Shown: positions 1 through 6,584, counted from the stretch's first letter. The stretch is DNA of 15,939 nt from Helicobacteraceae bacterium (GCA_031273735.1 JAISRI010000097.1:1-15939), one strand, 5' to 3'. The notes: generated from the sequence alone by a model not told the origin. Translations and numbers: made by a program.

Positions 1-216
1 GAACATCATTTCACGTCCCCAACATATTTTCTATGTATCCTCGGATATTTGATGTTTGTTTTGTCTGATTCGCTGTTGCTCCGAGGCGAGCTGATCAAAA
101 CTGACTATCGCGCGAATCAAACAATGGTAATGGGAACGTACATCACTGCACAACTGCTCATATTGGTGTCTATGGCAATTGATCCACATCAGGAGAACCA
201 TTTAAAGCAAGAGTAA
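1..216 (+). CDS. C-terminal part of a YhhN/TMEM86-family membrane protein (lysoplasmalogenase-like), cut by window edge
   Basis: Frame 1 is open from the first base to TAA at 214-216, giving 71 residues with no start in the window. It holds two hydrophobic stretches, one around YFLCILGYLMFVLSDSLLL and one around GTYITAQLLILVSMA. The pair 'G.L.FvlSDslL' followed about 20 residues later by 'VMgTYitAQLLI' is the C-terminal signature of the YhhN/TMEM86 family. Known members are polytopic membrane proteins, and characterised ones hydrolyse the vinyl-ether bond of lysoplasmalogens. A polar tail ends the protein, as in that family. The assignment rests on motif recognition. Codon use (CTG and CTC leucines) differs from the genes after 1087, so this may be the ancestral flank, or material from another source if the contig is a chimera. 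Confidence 0.68.
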   Translation, partial: EHHFTSPTYFLCILGYLMFVLSDSLLLRGELIKTDYRANQTMVMGTYITAQLLILVSMAIDPHQENHLKQE

Positions 217-221
217 CCCCG

Positions 222-244
222 CCCTGATGGGTCACGCCATCGGG
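222..244 (+). terminator. Possible hairpin after the YhhN-family gene
   Basis: CCC-T-GATGG pairs with CCATC-GGG around a GTCACG loop, with one bulged T, starting six bases past the stop codon at 216. There is no T-run after it, so as an intrinsic terminator it is weak. It could be only a transcript-end structure. Confidence 0.3.
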
Positions 245-1086
245 TTGACACTGATTTTGAGAGTAAATTCGGTTTTGCATCATAGCTCTTCATCTTCACT
301 ATAAAATTTGGATTGCGCGAAAATTCGTCACGATTCTTGGAATTTCGCGATTCACCGCCTAACCAGTCACAACAAGAGTAAATACTCCGTGCACGAACGA
401 AGCAGACGAGACTCGCCTTGCCATCTGGAACCAATGCTGCATGATGACAGTGAAATGGGTATTATGAGAGATGCCGAAAGCCAGACTCCGGCATCAAGAG
501 TTTGAAGCCTTCTCACATACGACAAATAGAAATGGTCATTGTCAGACTCGTACCCGTGATCGTCAGGGCAATGTGTGCGATCTCCCGCAGCCGAATGGTG
601 AATTCGGAATACTGATCGAGCCATCGATCAATCAAGCTTCATCTTTATCTTCGTCCAATAGTATAATTTCGAATTTTATGTCCAGCCGCAGGTTAATTGC
701 AGGCCCAGGCGAACGAATTCCCGGGCGATTTCCGGCACATTGCTGCTGGGAAGCGCTGCGATGTCTAGCCGGGCATTTCTCAAGAACTGCCTTTTCTCAT
801 GCATGCCTATCAATCCAACGCAAAGATGCTTTTCCCCTCGCCGCATTTTCCCTTGGCGAAATCCTGGAAATCTCAATTGGTGGCATTTCTGCCACTCCGG
901 CTTTATCGTCCATGTCTCAAAAATGGCATTGCGCGCACTGCGAGGGAGTACTGTGGTTGTGACACTCAAAATTCATATTCTATCATTTGAGCCATCCATT
1001 AATATCCGAAATGTGATTGTGTACTATTCATCTAATTAGATGGCGAGATTCACCATCTGTATTTTGCCCCGCCTCAGGTTCAGTAG
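245..1086. other. About 840 bp without a convincing gene
   Basis: Several reading frames are open on both strands (for example + 471-962 and - 676-969), but they overlap each other. None has a good ribosome binding site or a recognisable domain. Some stretches look protein-like in competing frames: on the minus strand 'IKFEIILLDEDKDEA' then stop near 620-690, and on the plus strand 'EMVIVRLVPVIVRAMCAIS' near 530-590. This suggests decayed coding sequence rather than a live gene. A small inverted repeat, AGATGG/CCATCT (1038-1058), followed by GTATTTT, could be a weak terminator. Base and codon style differ from everything downstream of about 1087. Confidence 0.5.
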
Positions 1087-1299
1087 TTTACACATACGAA
1101 AAAGCTCAACTACATTATCCGCGACGGCGCGGATTATGCCGCCGCGTTTAGAAAGCACGACGATAGCGGGATTATCGTTTTAATCGCTACTTGCGAGCGT
1201 AAAGACGTTAACACGACGCATTGCGCGAAATATCTCAAATGGTTGCTAGAAGCTCCGTTTCTGACGCAAGCGGAGCTAGAAAGAACGTGCGATGGCTGA
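1087..1299 (+). pseudogene. 5'-truncated unknown gene, C-terminal 70 residues
   Basis: The frame opens directly after TAG at 1084-1086 and has no ATG before its end at TGA 1297-1299. Codon use and amino-acid content are good from about 1102 (KLNYIIRDGADYAAAF..., ...CERKDVNTTHCAKYLKWL..., ...FLTQAELERTCDG). It therefore reads as the tail of a real protein whose start has been lost at a junction near 1085-1100. The family was not recognised. It overlaps the next small gene by 8 bp (ATGGCTGA), the coupling seen throughout this region, which supports it having been part of an operon with what follows. Confidence 0.5.
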
Positions 1300-1456
1300 T
1301 AAAAGCGACCGTTTAGCGATCCGCTCTATAGCGCAAAAATTGGCGATCGGCGCAAAATCGATCGCCGAGATTTACGACGGCGACGAACAGGACGTTTTTA
1401 GTTCGCGCACGTCGATCGACAATACGCCGATTCGCAATTGCGTAGAAATATTTTAG
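1292..1456 (+). CDS. Small hypothetical protein, 54 aa
   Basis: ATG at 1292 overlaps the stop of the upstream fragment, and the frame runs to TAG 1454-1456. The product begins MADKSDRLAIRSIAQKLAIG, a helical, mildly amphipathic segment, followed by an acidic stretch (IYDGDEQDVF) and a polar tail. It is shorter than most genes here, but its codon use matches them (GCG, ATC GCC, CGC) and the start is placed for translational coupling. The family was not recognised. It could be a truncated remnant like its upstream neighbour. Confidence 0.45.
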   Translation: MADKSDRLAIRSIAQKLAIGAKSIAEIYDGDEQDVFSSRTSIDNTPIRNCVEIF

Positions 1457-1471
1457 TGGGGGGGTAAATAG

Positions 1472-1786
1472 ATGAATATCTACAAAGAGGTTATGTGTCT
1501 TGTAATGTCGCGCGAACAAGAGGGCATGAGCAGAGAAGAAACGCTATCGCAGTTTTTGGATTTCAAATACAAGCCAGAGACTGACGTCGATCTTATCTAT
1601 CTGCTTGACGCTTGCGCTGAAACTTTATTTAGCGCCAATCCGCACATCACCAAAAGCGCCGTCGGCGAAGCGCTTAAATTGGTCGAGAATTTCCTATTTG
1701 AACGTCATCTTCAGGAAAGCCTTAAAAGCGTAGCCAAAATTTTAGGCGCTGATTTGATAGACGGCGATAATAATAAAGGAAGTTGA
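1472..1786 (+). CDS. Hypothetical protein, 104 aa, soluble, helical
   Basis: ATG at 1472 follows a G-rich stretch (GTGGGGGGGTAAATAG) that can serve as ribosome binding site. The product is rich in Leu, Glu and Lys with no membrane segment: MNIYKEVMCLVMSREQEGMS at the start, a central segment around DLIYLLDACAETLF, then KSAVGEALKLVENFLFERH near the end. It looks like an all-helical cytosolic protein. The family was not recognised. It lies 15 bp after the previous small gene on the same strand and ends about 140 bp before the promoter at 1928, so it belongs to the upstream unit rather than to the next cluster. Confidence 0.7.
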   Translation: MNIYKEVMCLVMSREQEGMSREETLSQFLDFKYKPETDVDLIYLLDACAETLFSANPHITKSAVGEALKLVENFLFERHLQESLKSVAKILGADLIDGDNNKGS

Positions 1787-1927
1787 AACGAGCATTACGA
1801 AAGCGTAAATCAAATTGTCAATGTTGCGAGGATAATGACGTTGCTTTTTTTGTTTCTTAATAAAGAAATAAAAAATGAAAGAATTTGGTTGGCTATTAGA
1901 AAGAGAAAAAAGTGAAAAAAGCTAGAT

Positions 1928-1956
1928 TTGACATTATTATTTATTTTTGCCATGAT
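1928..1956 (+). promoter_or_regulatory. Sigma70-type promoter with extended -10
   Basis: TTGACA at 1928-1933, a 17-base spacer, then CATGAT at 1951-1956, with TG at 1948-1949 forming an extended -10. The spacer is T-rich. It lies 42 bases before the first gene of the 1999-5532 run, which has the ribosome binding site AGAAAGGAGATAAA. A promoter of the same layout, also TTGACATT...TTTGC, occurs at 11067. Confidence 0.6.
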
Positions 1957-1998
1957 GGCATTGACGATACAGAGTAACTACTTCAGAAAGGAGATAAA

Positions 1999-2256
1999 AT
2001 GAAGTATGAGCTTAGAGAAAATTCGCGTGATAGAAGGGTCTATTACGTTCATGACATAGGGCTTCTTGTTATAGAAGACGGTTTAGCAGATAGAATGATC
2101 TGCGAGGGATATACGACTACCCAGACTAGCAATGGAACGTATGTTCAGTTACCGAAAAATTATATTCGCGTCAGCGCGAATATCAATATTACGGATGTAG
2201 AGCTACTCAATATGTGGCGTCGGTTAAAAGAAAGGACGGAAAATGAAAGTAAATAG
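1999..2256 (+). CDS. Small 'DIG' family protein A, 85 aa
   Basis: The product is a soluble 85-residue protein. Its start has a strong ribosome binding site, AAAGGAGATAAAATG. It is paralogous to the protein at 7818-8120. Both begin MK(Y/F)xLxxxSxxxRxYxVxDIG at residues 1-21, both have (R)(V/I)SA followed by a (I/V)TD-E-LL-MW motif near the C-terminus (residues 57-73 here), and the middles differ. The pattern suggests a compact beta-rich N-terminal half and a C-terminal helix. The family was not recognised. The gene opens the first cluster, just downstream of a promoter, and its last 14 bases overlap the start of a membrane-protein gene, implying coupled translation. A role linked to that membrane partner is plausible but inferred only from position. 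Confidence 0.75.
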   Translation: MKYELRENSRDRRVYYVHDIGLLVIEDGLADRMICEGYTTTQTSNGTYVQLPKNYIRVSANINITDVELLNMWRRLKERTENESK

Positions 2257-2710
2257 TAAGAAAAAAGAGCCAAAGATCGCGGCTAGCGATAAGTGGACTT
2301 TATTGATATTTGGGACGACAATGGGCATTGCAACCATTTTTATTGTTGCTAGTGTGTCTTGGATTATGGCTATGTGTATGATTACTCCCGCCATATACCT
2401 ATTATTGAAGAATAGGAAGAGCATCAAGGCTTTTTTTCTTGGACAGATCATATACCCATTATGGAAGGATAGGGAGAGCATCTTATATGACGTGAAGGCT
2501 TTCTTTTTCGCATGGATTGTTCCTATAGTTTTTATAGGCGTTACAGCCATTCTTTGGATTGTTGCCATTGTAATGCCAAAGAGGAGCGAAAGTGATTTCT
2601 TTGCTGCTTTAGAACAGTCCTCTGATGTTCTAGCTTTTGCGATCGTATTTAACATAATTGTTTTATATTTAGCTTCGAGATTTCTAACTTGTGCGGAGGA
2701 TGAAAAATGA
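2243..2710 (+). CDS. Multi-helix small membrane protein, 155 aa
   Basis: ATG at 2243 follows GAAAGGACGGAAA and overlaps the end of the preceding gene. The N-terminus is a Lys-rich cytosolic tail, then KIAASDKWTLLIF opens a hydrophobic block (residues about 18-52, probably two helices). Further hydrophobic segments lie around 75-105 (FFFAWIVPIVFIGVTAILW) and 128-148. The 'K.KE..I.AS..W.L.IF' entry into the first helix is shared with the 81-residue protein at 12040-12285. The layout 'PL-W-K ... VPIV' is shared with the protein at 12311-12694, suggesting the three are related. No enzyme motif is visible. Its stop overlaps the next start (ATGA, 2707-2710). Confidence 0.75.
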   Translation: MKVNSKKKEPKIAASDKWTLLIFGTTMGIATIFIVASVSWIMAMCMITPAIYLLLKNRKSIKAFFLGQIIYPLWKDRESILYDVKAFFFAWIVPIVFIGVTAILWIVAIVMPKRSESDFFAALEQSSDVLAFAIVFNIIVLYLASRFLTCAEDEK

Positions 2711-2937
2711 CTGACGCTTATACGTTAACATGGCTCGCGTCCGCATTATCGCATATACAGAACTCGCAGAGGTCTTTGCAATGCGCTAAAGCAAATCTAC
2801 AAGAGGCGGTGAAAGAACCGTTAAAGCATTTTGGTTCGTGTAGCGTAGCGGATATTACAAAAATAATAGACAAGGTAACGGCGCTTGAACGTAGCTTTAA
2901 CGAGCAGTATGAAAAGGAGATTAAAAATGACGGCTGA
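2707..2937 (+). CDS. Small helical hypothetical protein, 76 aa
   Basis: The start is coupled to the upstream membrane gene through an ATGA overlap at 2707-2710. The product reads as two or three amphipathic helices (WLASALSHIQNSQRSLQCAK, then DITKIIDKVTALERSFNEQY) with a Lys/Glu-rich end and two cysteines. This resembles the short coiled-coil proteins common in phage-like operons. The family was not recognised. A 22-codon open frame preceded by AAAAGGAGATTAAAA (2927-2995) spans the gap to the next gene; I regard it as incidental. Confidence 0.65.
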   Translation: MTDAYTLTWLASALSHIQNSQRSLQCAKANLQEAVKEPLKHFGSCSVADITKIIDKVTALERSFNEQYEKEIKNDG

Positions 2938-2978
2938 AAGTGGAATAAGAGGTATCCGACTAGTAGAAAGGATAAACA

Positions 2979-3266
2979 ATGAACGACAATTTTAATCGAG
3001 GGGTTTTAAGCGCGGAAATTCAAGCCTTAGCAAAAGAACATCTAGGGCGAGAAATCACTAGAGCAGAGCTAAGGCTGTATCCATATCTAGATCATGTTTT
3101 GAAAAATGGTCTAGAGTTAGATCGGCGAAAAATAAATGCGGAAGAAAGAAAAATCCTGTTGCAATTAAAGCAAGAGGAGCGATTTGGCTCGTTCGGTTGC
3201 GATAAAAATTTCTACGACTATATACAACAAGTTTTATGGCTTGCGTATGTAGAGGCGAAAAAATGA
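2979..3266 (+). CDS. Hypothetical protein, 95 aa
   Basis: The ribosome binding site AAAGGATAAACA precedes ATG 2979. The product starts MNDNFNRGVLSAEIQALAKE, continues with a charged helical region (LGREITRAELRLYPYLDHVL, then RRKINAEERKILLQLKQEER), and ends in an aromatic segment, NFYDYIQQVLWLAYVEAKK. There is no membrane segment or signal peptide. The spacing of helices and the LGREIT.AELRLYPYL stretch suggest a small helical, possibly DNA- or protein-binding fold, but no known family was recognised. Its stop overlaps the next start by ATGA (3263-3266), so it sits in the same transcription unit. Confidence 0.7.
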   Translation: MNDNFNRGVLSAEIQALAKEHLGREITRAELRLYPYLDHVLKNGLELDRRKINAEERKILLQLKQEERFGSFGCDKNFYDYIQQVLWLAYVEAKK

Positions 3267-3712
3267 CTATTAAAGAGATAGTCAAAGAGTGGCTAACCAA
3301 AAATGAATATGACGGGTTGTGTTGCTTAGAATGGGAAGAAAACTGCGGTTGCGGGATAGACGATTTAATGTCTTGCGACGGATTTGACAAAGATTTTTGT
3401 TTACCCGCCTATAAACACGAGACGGACGACGATATTTTTTACGCGCTCTATAAAGAGCGAGAACCAGCAGACATAATATCTAAAGCGGCGGAAGAAACGC
3501 AAACGGCGTTAAAAACGTTGGCGGATACGAACAAAATCTCGCTCTCTCGACCAACACGAGAGCGTATAGAAAAAATCAAGCAGTCGCTTGAAGAAGCGGC
3601 CACCGATTTAGTCGAATTGACGATCAAGTTGGTTCAAGCCAACGTTTTAGATCGTTGGGAAAAAACGATTCAGATAAACAAAAGGGAGCAAAATGAAAGG
3701 CATATTGTTTAA
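3263..3712 (+). CDS. Cys-rich 'GYDGL / CGCG-DDL' protein with C-terminal helical extension, 149 aa
   Basis: ATG 3263 is chosen because it has AGAGGCGAAAAA upstream and an ATGA overlap with the previous gene. The N-terminal domain (residues about 1-50) has the pattern WLTKNEYDGLCC, then CGCGIDDLMSC, then FCLPAYK. The several cysteines are spaced as in small metal-binding modules. This family recurs in phages and accessory regions with no known function. Two more copies lie at 5202-5435 and 5419-5532. This one carries an extra region (residues about 70-140) rich in Glu, Ala, Lys and Thr that should form a long helical or coiled-coil segment. Its end overlaps the ASCH gene by 20 bp. Confidence 0.75.
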   Translation: MTIKEIVKEWLTKNEYDGLCCLEWEENCGCGIDDLMSCDGFDKDFCLPAYKHETDDDIFYALYKEREPADIISKAAEETQTALKTLADTNKISLSRPTRERIEKIKQSLEEAATDLVELTIKLVQANVLDRWEKTIQINKREQNERHIV

Positions 3713-4274
3713 GGAAAAAATGTTTAAAGCCGTTTTGCGAGGCGCTAAAACCCAAACGCGCCGCATTTGTCCCGTGCAACCTTTGGACAATAGAGATTGG
3801 ACGTTGGGTCGTTTAATATCCACAACAACCAAAGAAAATGAAAAAAATGTAGGGAAATTTTATTTCGCGATACTTGACGGAAACGCGATAAAATACGCCG
3901 ATAAGCGGTATTTCTTCCCAAAATACTATGTCGACGAAATTATCTATATAAAAGAGCCTTATACGACCGCCGAAGACAATTCGGTTGTTTACAAATATAG
4001 TATAGACCCAAAAGACGCTTTGGGATATAAGTGGGCAAGCGCGATGTTTATGCCCGAACGATTATCGCGCGTATTCTTAAAAGTATCAAGTATCCGGATT
4101 GAGCGGTTGCAAACAATAAAAAAAGACCCTTATTACTATTTTGATTATTTCAGGGAAGGTTTTGATTCTCCGCAAGATTTTTTTGATTATTGGGACGCGA
4201 TAAACGAAAAGGGTCATAAGTGGGAAGACAATCCCTTTGTGTTTGTTTATTGTTTTGAAAGAACAGAAAAATGA
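3693..4274 (+). CDS. ASCH-domain (PUA-like fold) phage-type protein, 193 aa
   Basis: The start MKGILFKEKMFKAVLRGAKT followed by QTRR (residues 1-24) is the hallmark opening of phage-borne ASCH proteins. Supporting features follow in the usual order: YYVDEIIYIKEPY (about 78-90), WASAMFMPERLSRVFLKVSS (about 110-129) and IRIERLQ. The C-terminal 'WDAINEKG.KWEDNPFVFVYCFER' block is spread over about 165-190. The ASCH domain has a PUA-like beta-barrel thought to bind nucleic acid; the function of this phage subgroup is not established. The ribosome binding site AAAGGGAGCAAA precedes the ATG. It overlaps the methyltransferase start (ATGA, 4271-4274), a pairing common in phage genomes, so a link to base modification or RNA binding is plausible. 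Confidence 0.85.
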   Translation: MKGILFKEKMFKAVLRGAKTQTRRICPVQPLDNRDWTLGRLISTTTKENEKNVGKFYFAILDGNAIKYADKRYFFPKYYVDEIIYIKEPYTTAEDNSVVYKYSIDPKDALGYKWASAMFMPERLSRVFLKVSSIRIERLQTIKKDPYYYFDYFREGFDSPQDFFDYWDAINEKGHKWEDNPFVFVYCFERTEK

Positions 4275-5212
4275 TAGTCGATCTGTTTTGCGGCGCGGGC
4301 GGGGCGAGCGAGGGAATTAGACAAGCCCTAGACAGATCGCCCGATCTAGCTATAGATGGTTGCGCCCTAGCTTGCTGTTCACACAGCTATAATCACAAAA
4401 GTAAACTGATATGCGCGGATATAGGCAAAATAGGCGCAAAGAAAATTAAAAAATATACGGAAGGCAAAGATATTGAGTTATTGTGGGCTTCGCCGCCCTG
4501 CACGGAGTTTTCGCGCATAAAATTAGGAGAAAAGAATAAAGATATAGCGGAATTAGTTTATACGCCTTTGACTTGGATTGAAAATGCGAGCGTGGAAAAT
4601 TTAATAATAGAAAATGTCCTCGATCTTAGAAATTACGACCAATATAACATATTGCTCGATAAATTATCAAAAAGATTTCGCCGCGTAGAAACGCATATTG
4701 TAAAACATAGAGATTGCGGTGGAGCAACAATGCGCGAACGACTATTTATAATTGCTCGCAATACTAATTTTAATCTTTGCTTTGATAAACAAAAGTCAAA
4801 ACCTGCGCAAGATTATTTAGATGAAAAAAACGTGGCTTGGAAGCCTTTAATTTCAAAGGACGTTCGTTTTATGGCGGCAATTGATCAATATGACCCTTTG
4901 GGAATTTTAGGCGAGGACTTTTTTTGTTCTAAAACTTTATTTCCTTGCGCGTATCCGATTACGGGACTGTTCCCGACGATCACAACTAAAAGCTACCACC
5001 AAGCATGTTTAATTAGCGCAGACAAAACGCACTATCGGCTATTTAGCGCTATCGAATTGGCGCGTTTACAAGGGCTTTACGGGTTTTATTTTTGCGAATT
5101 CGTAGGAGCGGACAAAATAATAAAACAGATCGGCAACGCCGTCCCGCCGTCGATGGCGAAAACTGTTGTTGAAGCGTTAAAACTTGATAAAGGAGCGGAA
5201 AATGAACGTTAA
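4271..5212 (+). CDS. DNA (cytosine-5-)-methyltransferase, phage-type, 313 aa
   Basis: It transfers a methyl group from S-adenosylmethionine to C5 of cytosine in a specific DNA site. Motifs occur in order: I, DLFCGAGGAS (residues 4-13); IV, SPPCTEFS with the catalytic Cys at about 78; VI, IIENV (about 114-118); VIII, ATMRERLFIIAR (about 151-162); IX, AIELARLQGLYGF (about 262-274); and X, QIGNAVPPSMA (about 287-297). The variable target-recognition region lies between VIII and IX. The PPCTEF form, in place of PPCQxF, is mildly unusual. No matching restriction enzyme is in the window, so it is an orphan modification enzyme, probably protecting element DNA or acting in regulation. It overlaps the following Cys-rich gene by 11 bp. 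Confidence 0.93.
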   Translation: MIVDLFCGAGGASEGIRQALDRSPDLAIDGCALACCSHSYNHKSKLICADIGKIGAKKIKKYTEGKDIELLWASPPCTEFSRIKLGEKNKDIAELVYTPLTWIENASVENLIIENVLDLRNYDQYNILLDKLSKRFRRVETHIVKHRDCGGATMRERLFIIARNTNFNLCFDKQKSKPAQDYLDEKNVAWKPLISKDVRFMAAIDQYDPLGILGEDFFCSKTLFPCAYPITGLFPTITTKSYHQACLISADKTHYRLFSAIELARLQGLYGFYFCEFVGADKIIKQIGNAVPPSMAKTVVEALKLDKGAENER

Positions 5213-5435
5213 AGAAATGGTGGAAAAGTGGCTAACCGATAATGGTTACGACGGACTGTATAACAACGATTTCGACGCCGACGATCCGTGCGGTTGCGGT
5301 TTAGACGATCTAATATGTTGCGATTTTCCAAGTGTGGAATGTTGCGTTCCCGCCTATAAACGAGAAGTAGACGGCGAGATATATTACTTCCCGACAAAAC
5401 TTAAAGAGGATGATAAAGATGTGCGGCAAAACTAG
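5202..5435 (+). CDS. Cys-rich 'GYDGL / CGCG-DDL' protein, second copy, 77 aa
   Basis: ATG 5202 is preferred over an upstream TTG because AAAGGAGCGGAAA precedes it. The product matches the N-terminal domain at 3263 in order: NVKEMVEKWLTDNGYDGLY (residues 2-20), CGCGLDDLICCD (about 30-41) and CCVPAYKREVDGEIYYF. Here it is a stand-alone domain without the helical extension. The clustered cysteines suggest metal binding, but no function is known for the family. Its position straight after the methyltransferase, with an 11 bp overlap, and before a third copy points to tandem duplication around the ASCH/methyltransferase pair. Confidence 0.8.
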   Translation: MNVKEMVEKWLTDNGYDGLYNNDFDADDPCGCGLDDLICCDFPSVECCVPAYKREVDGEIYYFPTKLKEDDKDVRQN

Positions 5436-5532
5436 AGACGAGATGAGAGAGTATCTGATTAAAGACGGCTACGACGGTTTAAGCGGCGATGGATACGACG
5501 GATATGGGTGCGGGTGTGGAATAGACGCTTAG
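5419..5532 (+). pseudogene. Cys-rich 'GYDGL / CGCG' protein, third copy, truncated to 37 aa
   Basis: ATG 5419 lies inside the end of the previous gene (17 bp overlap), with AGAGGATGATAAAG as ribosome binding site. The product reads MREYLIKDGYDGLSGDGY from residue 9, then GYGCGCGIDA and stop (TAG 5530-5532). The family motif is broken just after CGCGID, where DDL and the downstream PAYK block are expected. I see no clear continuation in the next frames, so it is probably a decaying third copy. A short functional variant cannot be excluded, because the start and overlap are intact. Confidence 0.6.
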
Positions 5533-5754
5533 GGATATAACATAGGATATGGATAAATTATTAGATTTGTTATTTCTCTAATTTGGAACGAGCGCGTGTT
5601 GCTTGGAAGTCTCGTAATTATAATGCCGTGGAGGAATATCTGCTCCACAGAGTGATTATCAAACAAGAATATATCAGGGATAAATTACGTGTGATATAAA
5701 ACCTACAGAAAATGACGGTATTTACAATTTCGGCTATTTCTTTTCGGACAATGA
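5533..5754. other. Intergenic decayed sequence
   Basis: No gene can be supported here. A frame from TTG 5583 to TAA 5699 gives 38 protein-like residues (ERARVAWKSRNYNAVEEYLL, then RVIIKQEYIRDKLRV). It lacks an ATG and a ribosome binding site, so it may be the remnant of a helical protein. A further short fragment near 5701-5754 reads PTENDGIYNFGYFFSDNE before stop and could be the residue of another gene tail. Confidence 0.4.
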
Positions 5755-5915
5755 ATGACTAACGAAGCTAGATGTAAACAGGCATTTGGATAATTTTAGC
5801 TTTTGTGATAGGATTTTGCCATTATTTCGCAAAAGGAGGGAACGGAGCGAAAAGAGAATACATAGAGTCGGTGCGAAAGATGATGGATCGCTTAACGAAA
5901 ACAGTTAATGCGTAA
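5755..5915 (+). pseudogene. Frameshifted one-helix membrane protein
   Basis: ATG 5755 starts MTNEARCKQAFG and stops early. In another frame, from 5778, an uninterrupted stretch reads TGIWIILAFVIGFCHYF, then AKGGNGAKREYIES, then VRKMMDRLTKTVNA, ending at TAA 5913-5915. Joining them with one extra A in the TGTAAACAGG run would give a protein of about 53 residues, with a polar N-terminus, one transmembrane helix and a charged helical tail. That is a sensible small membrane protein. I therefore read this as a gene with a single-base deletion. Programmed frameshifting or a sequencing error is the alternative. The family was not recognised. Confidence 0.45.
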
Positions 5916-5920
5916 AGGAT

Positions 5921-5934
5921 ATGTCTTTAGACAT
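5921..5934. promoter_or_regulatory. Palindrome ATGTCT-TT-AGACAT upstream of second cluster
   Basis: A perfect 6+2+6 inverted repeat lies 47 bases before the start at 5981, followed by ACCCC. Its size suits a small operator, or it may be chance. No convincing -35/-10 pair is visible between here and 5981. Confidence 0.25.
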
Positions 5935-5980
5935 AACCCCTCGCCTTAACGGCGGTAAAAAATAAATTGGAGAAGCTAAA

Positions 5981-6277
5981 ATGATGGATAATATCCGTTT
6001 CTTTATTCGTATATTTCCAATGCTCCTTATACTTGCATTTATGTTGCCCGTCGACAACCTTTTTTCGCAAGTTCCGGAGCAACCCAACAATATGCCGGAA
6101 GCGTCTCGCGTGGAGGGAGGAGGCGGGTTGTTAATTGTGCCAGACGCCAACCCTTATAAGATGTTGTTTGTGAACGTCGGATTGGGACTGTGGCGCGGCG
6201 AGAACGCGGAAGTCATTTGCTACAAAGCAATCGGCGGCACATATTTTAGATGCTGGTTGAAAAAGGACATTAAATGA
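5981..6277 (+). CDS. Membrane-anchored or secreted 'RGENAE-CWLKKD' protein A, 98 aa
   Basis: The start ATGATG is preceded by TTGGAGAAGCTAAA. Residues 7-29 (FFIRIFPMLLILAFMLPVD then NLFSQ) form a signal peptide or N-terminal anchor, with a possible cleavage site near FSQ. A flexible Pro/Gly-rich linker (QVPEQPNN..., VEGGGG) leads to a C-terminal domain of about 40 residues containing VNVGLGLWRGENAEVICYK and CWLKKD. The domain holds two cysteines and is shared with the next gene, about half identical across the block. The expected location is outside the cytoplasmic membrane, where the cysteines could pair. Function and family were not recognised. It is the first gene of the second cluster. Confidence 0.75.
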   Translation: MMDNIRFFIRIFPMLLILAFMLPVDNLFSQVPEQPNNMPEASRVEGGGGLLIVPDANPYKMLFVNVGLGLWRGENAEVICYKAIGGTYFRCWLKKDIK

Positions 6278-6293
6278 AAAAAAGGAGTCGAAA

Positions 6294-6584
6294 ATGAGAA
6301 TTCAAACGGCAACGGCAAAAAGAAAGGTTTTGTCTTTTTGGAAGGCTACAAAAGATTGGTTTCAACGTAATGATCTCAATCTCGCTTTATGCTTGTACAC
6401 AGTCGCGGTGTTGGCAATAGTGCCTATTGGTATAGCCATAAGCCACTATTTTCCTTATATTCCCGAACCTTATGAGATGTCGTTTATAGGCGTCGGTAAT
6501 GGCGTGAAACGCGGCGAAAATGCGGAGGCTATCTGCTATAAAACGTCAGACTCTTTGCACTGCTGGTTGAAAAAAGATGAATAG
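6294..6584 (+). CDS. Membrane-anchored 'RGENAE-CWLKKD' protein B, 96 aa
   Basis: It is a paralogue of the preceding gene, with AAAAAAAGGAGTCGAAA as ribosome binding site. The N-terminus is a basic, polar cytosolic segment of about 30 residues ending WFQRNDLN. One transmembrane helix follows (LALCLYTVAVLAIVPIGIAI), then a short linker and the C-terminal domain FIGVGNGVKRGENAEAICYK, ending CWLKKDE. Both cysteines and the RGENAE motif are conserved with protein A, while the N-termini differ: A has a signal-like leader and B a true internal anchor. Positive charges before the helix predict the domain outside the membrane. The family was not recognised. It overlaps the next gene by 8 bp. Confidence 0.75.
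   Translation: MRIQTATAKRKVLSFWKATKDWFQRNDLNLALCLYTVAVLAIVPIGIAISHYFPYIPEPYEMSFIGVGNGVKRGENAEAICYKTSDSLHCWLKKDE

Noticed and set aside
715..725. GAATTCCCGGG, resembling a cloning-vector polylinker
   Set aside because: The flanking sequence does not continue as a known polylinker. Two overlapping restriction sites can occur by chance.
471..962. A 163-codon open frame on + in the left gene-poor region
   Set aside because: It has no ribosome binding site and a Ser/Cys-rich composition unlike a folded protein. Protein-like stretches occur in competing frames on both strands, so it is not supported as a gene.
676..969. A 97-codon minus-strand frame, and an alternative minus frame with one internal TGA (begins MDDKAGVAEMPPIEIS, later IKFEIILLDEDKDEA)
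   Set aside because: The frames conflict, there is no start signal, and no family is recognisable. The internal TGA could tempt a recoding claim, but nothing supports one.
2927..2995. A 22-codon ORF with a good ribosome binding site between two genes; a similar one at 9122-9187
   Set aside because: Both are very short, overlap the next gene's start, and have no conserved features. They are probably by-products of purine-rich spacers.
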